From: Paragyromitra xinjiangensis
Lineage: Eukaryota > Ascomycota > Pezizomycetes > Pezizales > Discinaceae
Reading direction: 5' to 3'
DNA: 64,000 nucleotides
Assembly: GCA_038503065.1 (NCBI GenBank)
Contig: JBCAMK010000002.1
Coordinates: 1,922,001 to 1,986,000 of the forward strand
The position numbers and the translations under genes were made by a program. The notes under the pieces were generated by a model. The model worked only from the letters and a program-made list of their open reading frames with translations. It had not been told where the DNA came from and made no database searches. Positions 1-10,681 of the stretch are shown in pieces (position 1 is the first letter of the stretch; every line of letters starts with the position of its first letter).

Positions 1-3000
1 CCTCATGCGGTCCTGGATATAGATCTTCTCCGGTTGGTCTCGTGAGAACGCACGGCCGAGGAGGGTGACGATCCCGGCAGCTTGGTATGCTTCCCATTCT
101 TCTCCGTACAGGTACTCTTCACGTTGGTGACGAGATCCCATGTAGAGCAGGATGGAACCAATCTCCATGCCTTGGGCTTTTTGCCAAGCACGGTATTGAA
201 TAAATGCGCGGAAGGGCGCGAGACCTGTTCCGAGACCGGCCATAATGAGGGGCTATCGTGAGGAAAATAGTTAGTACAAGGTATTCATGTAGGATAGTGG
301 GGGTGGCAAACCTGAGTAGACAAAGGTGGTAATTTCATAACACTCGGCTTCACACTAACAGTAACCTCTGCACCTACTGGCAAAGTACTCAGGTACCTCG
401 TTGCCTGTCCGAACCTGTCTCTTCCCTTAGGATCAACCCAGTTGACCACCACAATCAACAAATGCACCGCATTCGGGTGGACCTGCTGCGAGCTCGCAAT
501 AGAATACTCCCTTCTCTTCATAGGAGAAACAATCTTCACAAGATCGTGGAAATCAGGGTGTGCAGACGAGTACTCCAACAGGATATCCGCAAATGTACAT
601 GTATCCACCTCCGCCCTCCTCTTGAACTCCGTCGCTCCCTCAGCAGAACTCAAGGTCAATAGCGCCTTCTTCTCCTCGGTATCATCCGCGAATGCCGCAA
701 GTGCCTCGTAGAAACGCTTAGGAGGACGACCGAAAATATCCACATTCTGTGACAAAGCCTGGAAGACTGTTCGAACCTCAAGAACCTCCGGATCGTCTTT
801 CGATGGGACCTCGACAACGTCGTCCGCGTTGAGACCGTAGAACTTGATAAACTCTGCGACGTCTTCTGGGTCGTTATGGGCGTGGATTCCGAGTGCTTCA
901 CCAATCTGGTACTCCATACCGGTGCCGGTGAGATCGAACTCGATGTGAAAGATGTTACGATCGTAGTAGTCGGGGGTGAGACGTTTGTTCTCCTTGACTT
1001 TGACGGTGTAGTTACGGACTCCCAAGTCGGGACGGAGCGCGGTCTGGACGCCGTATGCCTCCTTGAAGGAGAGGGCCTGTGCCGCGGATTGGTTGGACTT
1101 GAGGAAGTAGGATGGCTCAGCGACGTGTTTCTCCTCGTTGATGGCGAAACTGTTGATTTGTGGGATTGCTGGGAGACTGGTGGATTCGTTCTCATCGACG
1201 GCCTCAGCCCATTCCTTGGGGGTTTCGAACTTCCTTAGAGCATCGTCGAGGTTCTCGGCGGCGGCATGGACGGCCTCAGAGTCGAGGTTATACACCGAAA
1301 GCCTTTCCAATGAGGCAGTAATGTCCGCGACCTGGAGGAAAGCAAGCTGAACAAGAGCGTTCTCGACAGCAGCAGGAACTTCCTCACCAACGACCGAGGG
1401 GTTGAGGATAACGAGGTTAATACCCTTCTGGACAACACCACGCTTGAACGGTGCAGGGAGCTTCTTCTCGAGATCTTCATCCTTAATGGTAGATTTTAGG
1501 ATGAGACTTCCACCCTGCTTGGTGCGTGCAATCAGGTCAAACTCAGAGAGGAGGGCAATATCATTGACCACCGCGACATCAGCACTCTCAACATGGAACG
1601 AGGCTTCGACGACCTTCTTGCTGGACTTGATCTCAGCCTGGAGGATACCAGCAAGGGGGACATTGTCATATGTAGCGGAGAAGGAAATAGTCCTCTCGAT
1701 ATCCTCCGCTAGGATTTTCGCAACAGCCGATGCAGCGGGAACAGACGCAGCATCGTCGCTATCCCAGAAGATATACTGCTTCGCACCCTCCTCCTCAACC
1801 AACAGATCGAAAGAGTCAAGCGTGGACGCTTCAGAAGTAAACGCATCCTCAGGAATCTCGATCGAAACGCTCTTCTTACGCACAATCTGGTCGAAAATCC
1901 AAGCAAACTGTTTCGGCGACCAGACCTGTTCACGAGGATACTTCAGATCCAGAGTCGGCGGTGCAAGTTGCCAGATATCAGACATGGAAGTCGCAGCAAC
2001 AACATCGACATACAGCGCAGACTGAACCGTTGCGTCCTCGACTGCATTCTGATCTGTGACCTGACCGAGGACCGCAATCCTCTTAACACTCTTCGGGAGT
2101 GCCTCAAGGAAGTATGATTCCGAAAACGGACGATAAACACGGACAGCGATCACACCGACCTTTTCGCCGCCCTTCGCGAGCGCGGAGGCAACTTGGGTTG
2201 CGAGCGAGCTCTCGATGGATCCAAAAACGACGAGAACGGCATCTGGCTCGTCGTGGCCCTCGTACTCGAACATGGAGTATGCGGTTCCAAGCTCTGCGTT
2301 AAGGCTTTTCAGGATACCGTTGACACGGGTTGCTTGGTCTGCCTTCTTGGAGACCGTCTTCTGCTCTTGTAGGATTGAAGAGAATACATTCTGGAGACCA
2401 CCCTGGTCGAGCACATCGACGACCTTGGTTGATTCTCGGGAAACCTGAACACCATCGTAGATGTGTATAGCAGGCAAAACGGTCGCCGCAAGGGTCGCGA
2501 ACAAAGCCATATGCTGCGCCTCATGCGCAGAAAACGAGGTAATCAGTCCAACGCCGGTTTCCTGAGCGACTGTCATGGCGGAAACGTAATCGGTGACCAT
2601 TCGCGAGGAAGTAACATCAAAGTCGACGGCCGCAACGTGGGCAACGAAGGGGGAAGAAACATTATACAGTAATGCCAATTGATCCAAAGCAGAGCGCATA
2701 GGAAGCAGAGAAGCGCTAGAAGCAATTATGGATTTTGCGACAGCCTTCTTCTCGGGGTCACTGTCGGGGGAGAAGACATAGCCCAAAAGGACATTGGCAG
2801 CACCAAGACGGGTCTCCATGGAGTTAACCGAAGTGATGACACCACGGCCATTGGCTTGTTCACTTGAGGACCATGATTTCGCGGCACAGTCTAAATCGAA
2901 GGTTTCCGGGGAGTAGGAGAATAGTTTATCTGAAAGAGTGTATGCGACCTGCTGGACCAAAGTTTGGGTGGTCAAGTAGCAGGTGCCATTAATCTGGGCG

Positions 3001-3152
3001 ACCTCCTCTGGCAGACCGAAAGGAAAAACTGGAGAAACCTTCTCTAGAGGCTGCTTGACGCCATTGGGATGTAGACGTTGCTCCTCAAGCGCCTGCTCAG
3101 CCAGCTGGAACTGCGACGGCGAACCGCCAGCTTCTGGGGCCTGAAGGCGCAT
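1..3152 (-). CDS. MET10: Sulfite reductase (NADPH) flavoprotein alpha subunit, 3' end cut by window edge
   Basis: Exons 3152..312 and 252..1, with an intron at 253..311 (donor gtttgc, acceptor gatag). The visible part is about 1,031 residues; yeast Met10 has 1,035, so only a short C-terminus is missing. In sulfate assimilation this subunit passes electrons from NADPH through FAD to the haemoprotein subunit, which reduces sulfite to sulfide in the cytosol. The N-terminal half resembles pyruvate:ferredoxin oxidoreductase, as in fungal Met10. The C-terminal half is FNR-like, with the FAD-binding motif REYSIASS and, after the intron, the NADPH-binding motif GLGTGLAPFRAF. I chose the ATG at 3152 (context AATACAATGCG). 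An in-frame ATG at 3281 would add 43 Ser/Leu-rich residues that look like a pyrimidine-rich leader. It is divergent from ADE13. Confidence 0.95.
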
Positions 3153-3934
3153 TGTATTTGGAATGAGGATGTGGGAGGCGGAGAGAGAAGTGGAAAATAG
3201 ACTGGAGAAGGAAGACGTGCGGAGGAGAGAAGGAGAGGAGGGTGGGAGAGCGAAAGAGGCCGCCAGCTTGAGTATAAACACCTAAGGACAAGCTGAAGAC
3301 GGGAAGGAAAGGAACGAATTGCAAGTTTTGAAAAAAAAAAGTGTTGTGAAAAGCTATCTAAGACTAAGACTAAGAACGCAAGCCGGCTCAATGCACCGAG
3401 CTCTGACTAAAAAGATCGAGGAAGCGGATAAAATTCTAGGCACTGGGTGGGGATCAAGATCTTTTCAGCAAGGCGAAGTGGTGGGATAATCAAAAGTGGA
3501 ATACCATGGGGGTGGATTGGCCGGGGATGTCCGTCCAAGTGACAAGGGGGAGGAAAAGATGTGGAGAAAACAGCCGGAGAAGATTCTCCATTGTGAATCC
3601 GTCTGTCATGACAAACAGGAATAGTAATTGTTTTTTTCTATTCTAATTACTGGACTTTGTTGATCTGGACTGTTGATGACAGATAGAGAGAAAAGTGGAT
3701 GTGTGGTTGTTGAGCACGCCATCGCCCTTGATTCTGACGTTTTCAAGTAACCAAGCCTATTGATCCGCCGATCTAATCTGATTAGATAGCAACTGATTGT
3801 AGATTCTCGCTGCAGATTAGATAACGATAACCACCAGGCGAGGGGCAATGATCACAGAGCCTCAAGTGGGGTGGAAAAAACCTTCATTCTCACCAAACAC
3901 CACAGAGCAATTGGAGTACATAAAATATACAGAA
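3153..3934. promoter_or_regulatory. Divergent promoter region between MET10 and ADE13
   Basis: These 782 bp separate the two start codons. The MET10-proximal part (3153-3300) is purine-rich on the plus strand, so the MET10 leader is pyrimidine-rich. I see no convincing gene or repeat, and no specific factor site that I would defend. Confidence 0.55.
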
Positions 3935-5522
3935 ATGTCCAACAACGATATCTACCAAACCCCTCTAGCCTCGCGCTATGCCTCTCCGGAGATGGCCCAG
4001 CTTTTCTCCAACAAGACCCGCTTCCGCACATGGCGCCAGCTGTGGGTATGGCTCGCAAAGGCGGAAAAACAGCTTGGTCTGCCCATCTCGGATGAGGCAA
4101 TTGCCCAGATGGAAGCTCACCTCGACTTGACTGAGGAGGACTTCAAGGTGGCCACGGAGGAGGAGAAGAGAAGGAGACACGATGTGATGGCCCATGTGCA
4201 TGCATTCGGTCAAGTTGCACCAGCTGCTGCTGGTATCATTCACTGGGGGGGTATTTCCACCTTACCTACCTCAATTCTCTAATATATAGAAAGAATACCT
4301 AATTGACATTTCACTCTCCGTATCTGCATAGCTACCAGCTGTTACTGCACCGACAATGCAGATCTCATCTTCCTCAAACAAGGTCTCGAAATTGTGCTCC
4401 CCAAACTCGCCAACGTAATTCACAAACTCTCCCAATTTGCCGTCCAACATAAAGACCTCGCTGCCCTGGGGTACACCCACTACCAGCCTGCACAGCTCAC
4501 CACTGTCGGCAAGCGTACCTGCCTCTGGCTCCAAGACCTCCTCTGGGACCTCCGCAACCTCACCCGTGCCCGCGACGACCTCGGCTTCCGTGGAGCCAAG
4601 GGAACCACCGGAACCCAGGCTTCGTTTTTGGCCATCTTCAACGGTGACCACGATAAAGTCGAGGAACTAGACAGACTCGTAACTGAGTTTGCTGGATTCG
4701 GATATGCATACCCTGTAACTTCCCAAACATACTCAAGAAAAGTGGACGCAGACGTCATCAGCGCGATGTCAAGCTTTGGAGCAACATGCCAGAGGATCGG
4801 AGGTGATATCAGACATCTCGCCGCAACGAAGGAGATGGAAGAACCATTTGAAAAAGACCAAATTGGTTCCTCAGCGATGGCCTACAAGCGTAATCCTATG
4901 AGAAGCGAGCGCATGTGCTCGCTAGGCCGACATCTTTCCAATCTATGCAAAGACGCACTCGACACCTACTCTGCACAGTGGTTCGAGCGCACTCTAGATG
5001 ATTCGTAAGAAACCCCTCCTCCTCACAAAGCCATCACTCGATTCTTGGCAACTAACACTTCCCAGCGCCATCCGTCGTATCGACATCCCCCACGCCTTCC
5101 TCACAACTGACGTCCTCCTCCGCATCCTCGACAATGTTGTCTCTGGCCTCGTCGTCTACCCTGCCGTCATCGCACGCCGCATCCGCGAAGAACTCCCCTT
5201 CATGGCCACCGAGAACTTCATCATGCGTATGGTCGCTCTCGGCACCTCCCGTCAAGACGCCCACGAGGCTATCAGAGTTCTGTCGCACGAAGCGAGTGCG
5301 GCCGTGAAGCAGCAGGGTAAGGATAATGACCTGATTGAGAGAATTAAGAAGGACGAGTTCTTTAGGCCAATCTGGGGCGAGATTGATTCGCTTATGGATC
5401 CGAAGACTTTCGTGGGGAGGGCGCCGGAACAGACGGTTAAGTTTGTGGAGAAGGAGGTGAAGCAGGCTCTGGCCCCATGGACGGCGCAGCTGTCGGGTGA
5501 GGTTAGTGAGTTGAATGTGTAA
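3935..5522 (+). CDS. ADE13: Adenylosuccinate lyase
   Basis: Exons 3935..4250, 4332..5004 and 5066..5522 encode 481 residues (yeast Ade13: 482). The enzyme works at two steps of purine synthesis: it splits SAICAR to AICAR and adenylosuccinate to AMP, releasing fumarate each time. The first splice rebuilds the conserved [14 protein letters not shown] stretch. The fumarate-lyase signature [14 protein letters not shown] lies in exon 2, and the exon 2/3 junction restores [12 protein letters not shown] chose the ATG at 3935 because the protein then begins [17 protein letters not shown], as family members do. An in-frame ATG at 3848 would add 29 unconserved residues. The gene is convergent with MED7. 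Confidence 0.96.
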
Positions 5523-5839
5523 ATAGGGACTGTCGGTGGTATATAGTTCTTGCTTGGGTACGGGAAACGGAAAAAATTAGTTCACTGTCTAAAATGAGTT
5601 CTTTCGATAAAAACGCTAGAAATATAGAAAACCAATGCGCGCTTTTCGCTTGTATTAGAATTCCAGGAGCTCTAGATTATCTGAATACATCAGCTCTCAC
5701 TTCCATATTGGAAAAAGTCGGGCGTGATCCCCCCCGAAAAACAACATTTAACGCCATAACTCCAAGCCGATTACCAAGAGCAAATGATACCACGTTCTAA
5801 CATCCAGCACTCCACAGGTTTCGCCGTGGCCATAAACCA
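5523..5839. other. Short convergent intergenic region
   Basis: This holds the 3' ends of ADE13 and MED7. I see no gene, repeat or RNA in it. Confidence 0.5.
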
Positions 5840-6643
5840 TTATACCCCATTCAGATTCAGAGCCCTCCACACTTCCGCATCCCTCGCTTTTGCCTTCTCC
5901 ACCCTCTCCTCCGCGCTGTCCTTCTTCCCCCTTTCCGTGACAAACATGCCCCCCTCTGCCACAATAGCATCTGCCTTCTTTCCTACATCCGCGAGCCCTG
6001 CTAACACGGTCTCTATCTGTACCACAGCCCTCTTATTCTCCTCTGTTTCCTTCCTGATCTTCTCCAGCTGCTCTTCCATCCGTAGACACAACGTTTCACG
6101 AGCCTGGTGGGGTCGGTATTCATTAATCAGATGATGCATGTTAAAGAGGATTGTCTCGAGCGCGGTAGTTTTCTCATGGAACTATGACCCTCCTTCGTCA
6201 GCTATCCCTTATCCCTCCTTCGTTAAGACGAAGGAACATACCTGCTCCGGCGCAATCCCCATCACCCCCACAAGCTCCAAATAATTCAACAAGAGACTTT
6301 TCGACAACCTTCTCAGCTCCAGTGTTCGGTCCAGACTACTCTCCTTCTCCTTCCCATTCTGCGAGCCAGACGACGGGTACAGCTGCTGAATCCCGTGGTC
6401 TTCAAGAGATGGATATATCTCCGGAAGTGTCCATGTCTCGCCGAAGGCACGGTAGGTTTTCTCCGGCGGCGGCGGAGGGACCAGGACTCGCAGCTCTTCG
6501 GGGAGTTCTTCGGTCGGCGGGAGTGTACCGTCTGGTTTACGCAGTTCTTTGAGCGCGGCGAGGTTTTCGGAGGTGAAGGAAGTGAAGTATTTCGGCGGCG
6601 GGGGGAACGCAGCACTGAGTGCGCCGGGGGGTTGTTCGGCCAT
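5840..6643 (-). CDS. MED7: Mediator complex subunit 7
   Basis: Exons 6643..6242 and 6181..5840 encode 247 residues. Med7 is a middle-module subunit of Mediator, which links activators to RNA polymerase II in the nucleus. The N-terminus is Pro-rich (AAFPPPPKYFTSFTSEN, and a PPPPPEKTYRAFGETW segment), as in fungal Med7. The second exon starts FHEKTTALETILFNMHHLIN and continues with the family hallmark NEYRPHQARETL, followed by a helical coiled-coil tail that packs with Med21 in known structures. The start at 6643 gives MAEQPPGALSAAFPPPP; the in-frame ATG at 6769 lies in unconserved leader sequence. The gene shares a 240-bp divergent promoter with the lipid phosphatase. Confidence 0.94.
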
Positions 6644-6883
6644 GGCGATTTGTGGACTGTGGACTCGGTATTCGGAGGTGATTGGGGTTTGTTGTGGGGG
6701 GTCAGAATCAGATCTGCTGTTGGATGCGCAGAGATGAGAACTGAGACGGTACCTGGCTGGGTCTTTCACCTAACCCTGCATTCGAGTACGACCACCTAAG
6801 ATCATCCATTGAGGAAGCTCTCACCTCCCCCCAGCAGCTTCCTTTCCCTCCTCTTCGCCGTACCTCCAATTCTATACGGCAAA
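6644..6883. promoter_or_regulatory. Compact divergent promoter, MED7 / lipid phosphatase
   Basis: Only 240 bp separate the two divergent start codons, so both genes probably share a bidirectional promoter. A plus-strand CT-rich stretch at about 6822-6860 lies just ahead of the phosphatase ATG. I identified no factor sites. Confidence 0.5.
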
Positions 6884-8010
6884 ATGCCTGGTTCGGCTAC
6901 GACAAAGGCCCAGTATCGCGACGAGGGCACCATGGGGACGTTCCGGCGGTTCTGGAAGGTTTGTTTCGTCCACGCGGCCTTCATGATAGTAATATCTACG
7001 AGATAAGTTATTCACAATGGCGTAATTCAACACAGAGATCATACGTTCCGGACTGGATCGGATTGCTTCTGATAGCGCTTGAAAACCTCGCCATTGTGTT
7101 CCTGGAGCCATTCAAACGCATGTTCAGGTACAGTATTCGCACTCGTCGCAGCAGGACATACAGCTTAATGCTAATATCTACACCTACCTGACAGCCTCGA
7201 CGACCTATCGATCCAATTCCCACATGCCGAAATCGAACGTGTCCCAGTCCCTATGCTTCTCGCATACGCCATTGGCCTTCCAACAGCTCTCATAACAATC
7301 TACACACTCCTCGTCTCCTCCAAGAAATCCACATCCGCCCGACTCCACCAGCTCCACGTTAGCCTCCTCGGACTAGCGCTCTCGCTAATGTTGACCGTAT
7401 TCATCACCGATCTGATCAAGAACGGCGTTGGCAGACCTCGCCCCGATCTAATCGCGAGATGCAAGCCGAAGGAGGGAACGGCAGAACACGGACTTGTGAC
7501 CTGGGAGGTGTGTACGGAGACAGACCACCACACGCTGCATGATGGGTTTAGAAGCTTCCCGAGTGGACATAGTAGCTTCTCATGGAGTGGGTTGGGGTAT
7601 TTGAGTTTGTTCCTTTTCGGACAACTGAAGGCGCTGCGGCCGGGAAGCGATATGACGAGGTTTGTGGTTGCTGCTTTGCCGGCGCTTGGTGCGTTGTTGA
7701 TTACGATCTCGAGGACGGAGGATTATCGACACGATGTGTATGATGTGTCTATTGGGAGTTTGATTGGGATGACGGTTACGTATTATTGCTATGTACCTTC
7801 CCTACTGCTGTGTTCCTTTATGTTTTAGGAAAGTGGTGCTGATGGTCCGCTCAGAGACGATATTTCCCATCCCCGACATCCAAATCCTGTGACGAGCCCT
7901 TTGCGAATAGAGGCGAAGATAGCAGAGCCAATGACTCGCGGGGTGACTTTGAGATGGTGCCAACAAGAGCCGACAGTCCAGATTTAGAGATGGGTGAGAG
8001 GCGGACCTGA
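6884..8010 (+). CDS. DPP1: PAP2-family lipid phosphate phosphatase (diacylglycerol pyrophosphate phosphatase type)
   Basis: Exons 6884..6958, 7036..7127, 7195..7792 and 7855..8010 encode 306 residues. The family dephosphorylates diacylglycerol pyrophosphate, phosphatidate and related lipids in vacuolar or ER membranes. All three PAP2 motifs are present: KNGVGRPRPD (motif 1), PSGHSS (motif 2) and SRTEDYRHDVYDV (motif 3). Several hydrophobic helices are visible, starting with DWIGLLLIALENLAIVF. The last exon joins at RRYFPSP and ends in a polar tail. An alternative acceptor near 7831 also stays open but gives an unfamiliar C-terminus, so I rejected it. The Dpp1-versus-Lpp1 assignment is by overall resemblance only. 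Confidence 0.9.
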
Positions 8011-8548
8011 ACAGTTTATACCTAGATAGACTTGCTCACACTTTGTAGGAAGAAATGAACGCGACGATTGGGGATTAGATGGGTAGAGATGGCATGTTTT
8101 TTTTACCTATATAGTACCGTGATGGGACGATTCTCTTTGTGCCCTTTGTGCCTTTTGTATTTTTTAAGCTGGTGTTTAGATCAATTGGGAGGAGATTGTC
8201 ATCTAGGGAGCCGTATTTCAGACTTATATACCGAGTTGTACGATAGAACATACAGCTTGTGCTTCCTCGGAATTCGTATTATTATCTTGTATTGCAGAAC
8301 ATAATCATATTCACAACACGTCACTCGCATCACTTTGTCCTTTCCCATCTAATAGACATTCACAGTAGAACACTACATTACAATTCAAAGACCATATGAT
8401 TACCCTTCCAAAATGATTCCAATGACAACCAATTTTGAGAAGGAAAATAATGATGCAAACAAAACAAAAACAACTCGCCACCCCAAGCAGCAATGCAAAA
8501 AAAACGCACCTCTAAGTCTAATTAGTAAATAAGACACAATGACCTCCT
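8011..8548. other. Convergent intergenic region
   Basis: This is the AT-rich 3' flank of the lipid phosphatase and panB. Short A and T runs are the only structure visible; there is no gene or RNA that I can support. Confidence 0.45.
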
Positions 8549-9940
8549 CTACTCTTCCTCCTCAAACTCTGCGCGTCGCTTCTCCACGATAGCTTCAAAT
8601 TCCTTTAGTTCCTGCGCAGAAATAGGATAGGTGTGTTCTGCAGCAGGGTAGCTTCTATTCTTAACCTCATCTATCGGAAAAAATTCCAGTCAGTCATTAC
8701 CTCAACCTCACATCCATTACTAGCGAAAATACCTCTATACTGTTCCATAGCCTTCTTGCTCCTCTCAAAGATACTTTCATACCGCCTCACAAACTTCGGC
8801 ATGAACCTCCCCTCTGGGAAATTCCCAAGCATGTCGATCTGCACCAGAACCTGTCCACCACATCCATTACCTGCACCGATACCAATAGTAGGTATCTTCA
8901 GCTTTGATGAGATCAAAGCTGCTACAGGCGCAGGGACAGCTTCGAGAACCATACTAAAGCACCCAGCAGCCTGCAAAGCTAGAGCGTCTGTTAGGAGCTT
9001 TGAGGCAGAGGAAGCTGTCTTGCCTTGGACACGGAATCCGCCAAGCGAGTGTGAGCGTTGGGGTGTTAGGCCGATGTGGCCGAGGACGGGGATGCCGACG
9101 GAAGTTATGCGGGAGATTGTGGAGGCCATTTCTACGCCACCTTCGAGCTTTACGGCCTGTTCGGGTCAGGTGGTAATGTTAGTGTGATCTTCTGAAATAC
9201 TGGATGTGGGTGGTAGAGAAAGTTGTAGTGAGTCAGCAGAGTAGAAGGGGTGGATCCTCACCTCTACTCGCCCATCTTGGATCATTCGGATCGACGAGTG
9301 GACTGCATGTTCGGGGGAAATCTCGTAAGATCCCATCGGTAAATCACCGACCTGTATTCTTAAGTATTAGAGGGAAACGTCTGACTATCAGAGCTCAAAG
9401 AGAGGTAATTACCGTGAAAGCTGACTTAACAGCTCTCGAAACCGCCCGACAGTGGTGTATCATATCCTAATAAAAGTATTCGCATGCAAGGTCTTTTATT
9501 TTATTTCACTTTCAAGAACAGGAATCAACAAGAGTTATTACATCCAACTTCAACTGATTCGTATCCTGTGATCCTCAAGTCTTAGCACGTGATACAGGGT
9601 TGCGAAAAGCGAGGCGAGTGATGGGTTGTGACACACGCACCTCCATTCCCAGTCCCACCATAGCTAGTGAATCTCCAACGAGAATCATGTCCATATGGGC
9701 TTGGTCCGCCGCTAAGCCCGAGGGAAAGTCGTGGGCCGTCATCATGGCTATGGGGACATTATTTGCGTGCATAGTCCGCAGGGTGTTGATGGTGACCTTT
9801 TTTCTCGGGGGAGTGGCGTTAGGGGATACCGGCGAGTGAGAGGAGTAGCACCTGCTCCGAAGCATTGCGGGAACCTGGTGACATGTCCCAAACGCACTAG
9901 TAGCCGAGCGGAAGAGAAAACGTGACAGAGTTGGGTTCAT
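8549..9940 (-). CDS. panB: 3-methyl-2-oxobutanoate (ketopantoate) hydroxymethyltransferase
   Basis: Exons 9940..9641, 9466..9413, 9351..9262, 9156..8712 and 8670..8549 encode 336 residues. The enzyme transfers a hydroxymethyl group from methylene-THF to ketoisovalerate, the first committed step to pantothenate and CoA. Family motifs are TAHDFPSGLAAD, ILVGDSLAMVGLGME, VGDLPMGSYE, VKLEGGVEM, GHIGLTPQ and IPTIGIGAGNGCGGQ. The first 35 residues (MNPTLSRFLFRSATSAFG and onward to RSRCYSS) are basic and Ser-rich, a likely mitochondrial presequence. The last intron is only 41 nt (8671..8711, GTGAGG to GATAG, branch CTGAC). This join restores frame into SYPAAEHTYPI, but a nearby donor is also possible, so residues there are less certain. 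Confidence 0.93.
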
Positions 9941-10681
9941 TATTGCGAGAGTGCTAGAGTGTGTAAAGTATAAAGTATCAAGTACAATGAGGGTTGGGAG
10001 TGAGAGAAAAGACTCCAAAGACCGTCAGACGGAATACGAGTTAGAAAGTCTCCCTAGCTTTTTTTTTGTGTGACAGGAACGCCATCCCTCGGCCCGTGGG
10101 AAAGCTGGGGCGATCAGTCACCGAAGAAAGCTTGGGTCCTTTTTTTTCTCGGTGCCAGCCAGGACCGGCCATGTGCGTGACATCCCCACCCGAGGCGTCG
10201 AGTGTGGCGCATTACCCCACCAAACAAGGATGACTAAAACGTTTCTCGGGAAGCTCCAGACATTTGTTTCCGTCTGCTGGCGACGGATTCGTTTAGTCTC
10301 AAAAATCTAACTCGGTCGCGCCTCCCGATAAAAGCTGTGTGAACAACCCCTCCTCTAGATTGTAGCTGTTGTGTTGTCGCTGCTGCTGTCCTCCGGCTTC
10401 ACCCTCCTATCGTCATCACCATTGGCTTCTTTCTTCTCTATCGTGTTCTTAGCTTCGCCATCCTGGGTTTAATTTAGCCTCCGTCCTTTATCTTGTCTGG
10501 CTCCCCCGCTCTTTCGCGTCTCATCTCCCACTCCAACCCTCGCCAGCCCGCCACTCCCACGATACCATTTTGCTACACTACACTACACTACACTACACTA
10601 CCACCGCTCTACTTTACTTTACTCTACCAATAGAACCCACAGGTTCCTAAACACCCAACCTCCCCCTAAACAGCGTGCACC
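9941..10681. promoter_or_regulatory. Divergent promoter region panB / UBC8
   Basis: These 741 bp lie between start codons. The UBC8-proximal 300 bp are strongly pyrimidine-rich on the plus strand and contain a CTACA pentamer array (annotated separately). This looks like the UBC8 promoter and 5' leader. Confidence 0.5.
10573..10602. repeat. CTACA pentanucleotide microsatellite
   Basis: About six uninterrupted CTACA units lie roughly 80-110 bp upstream of the UBC8 start codon, probably in its promoter or 5' leader. Confidence 0.9.

Noticed and set aside
7793..7854. Alternative acceptor at about 7831 for the last lipid phosphatase intron
   Set aside because: It keeps an open frame but loses the RRYFPSP segment expected after the last helix and gives an unfamiliar tail.
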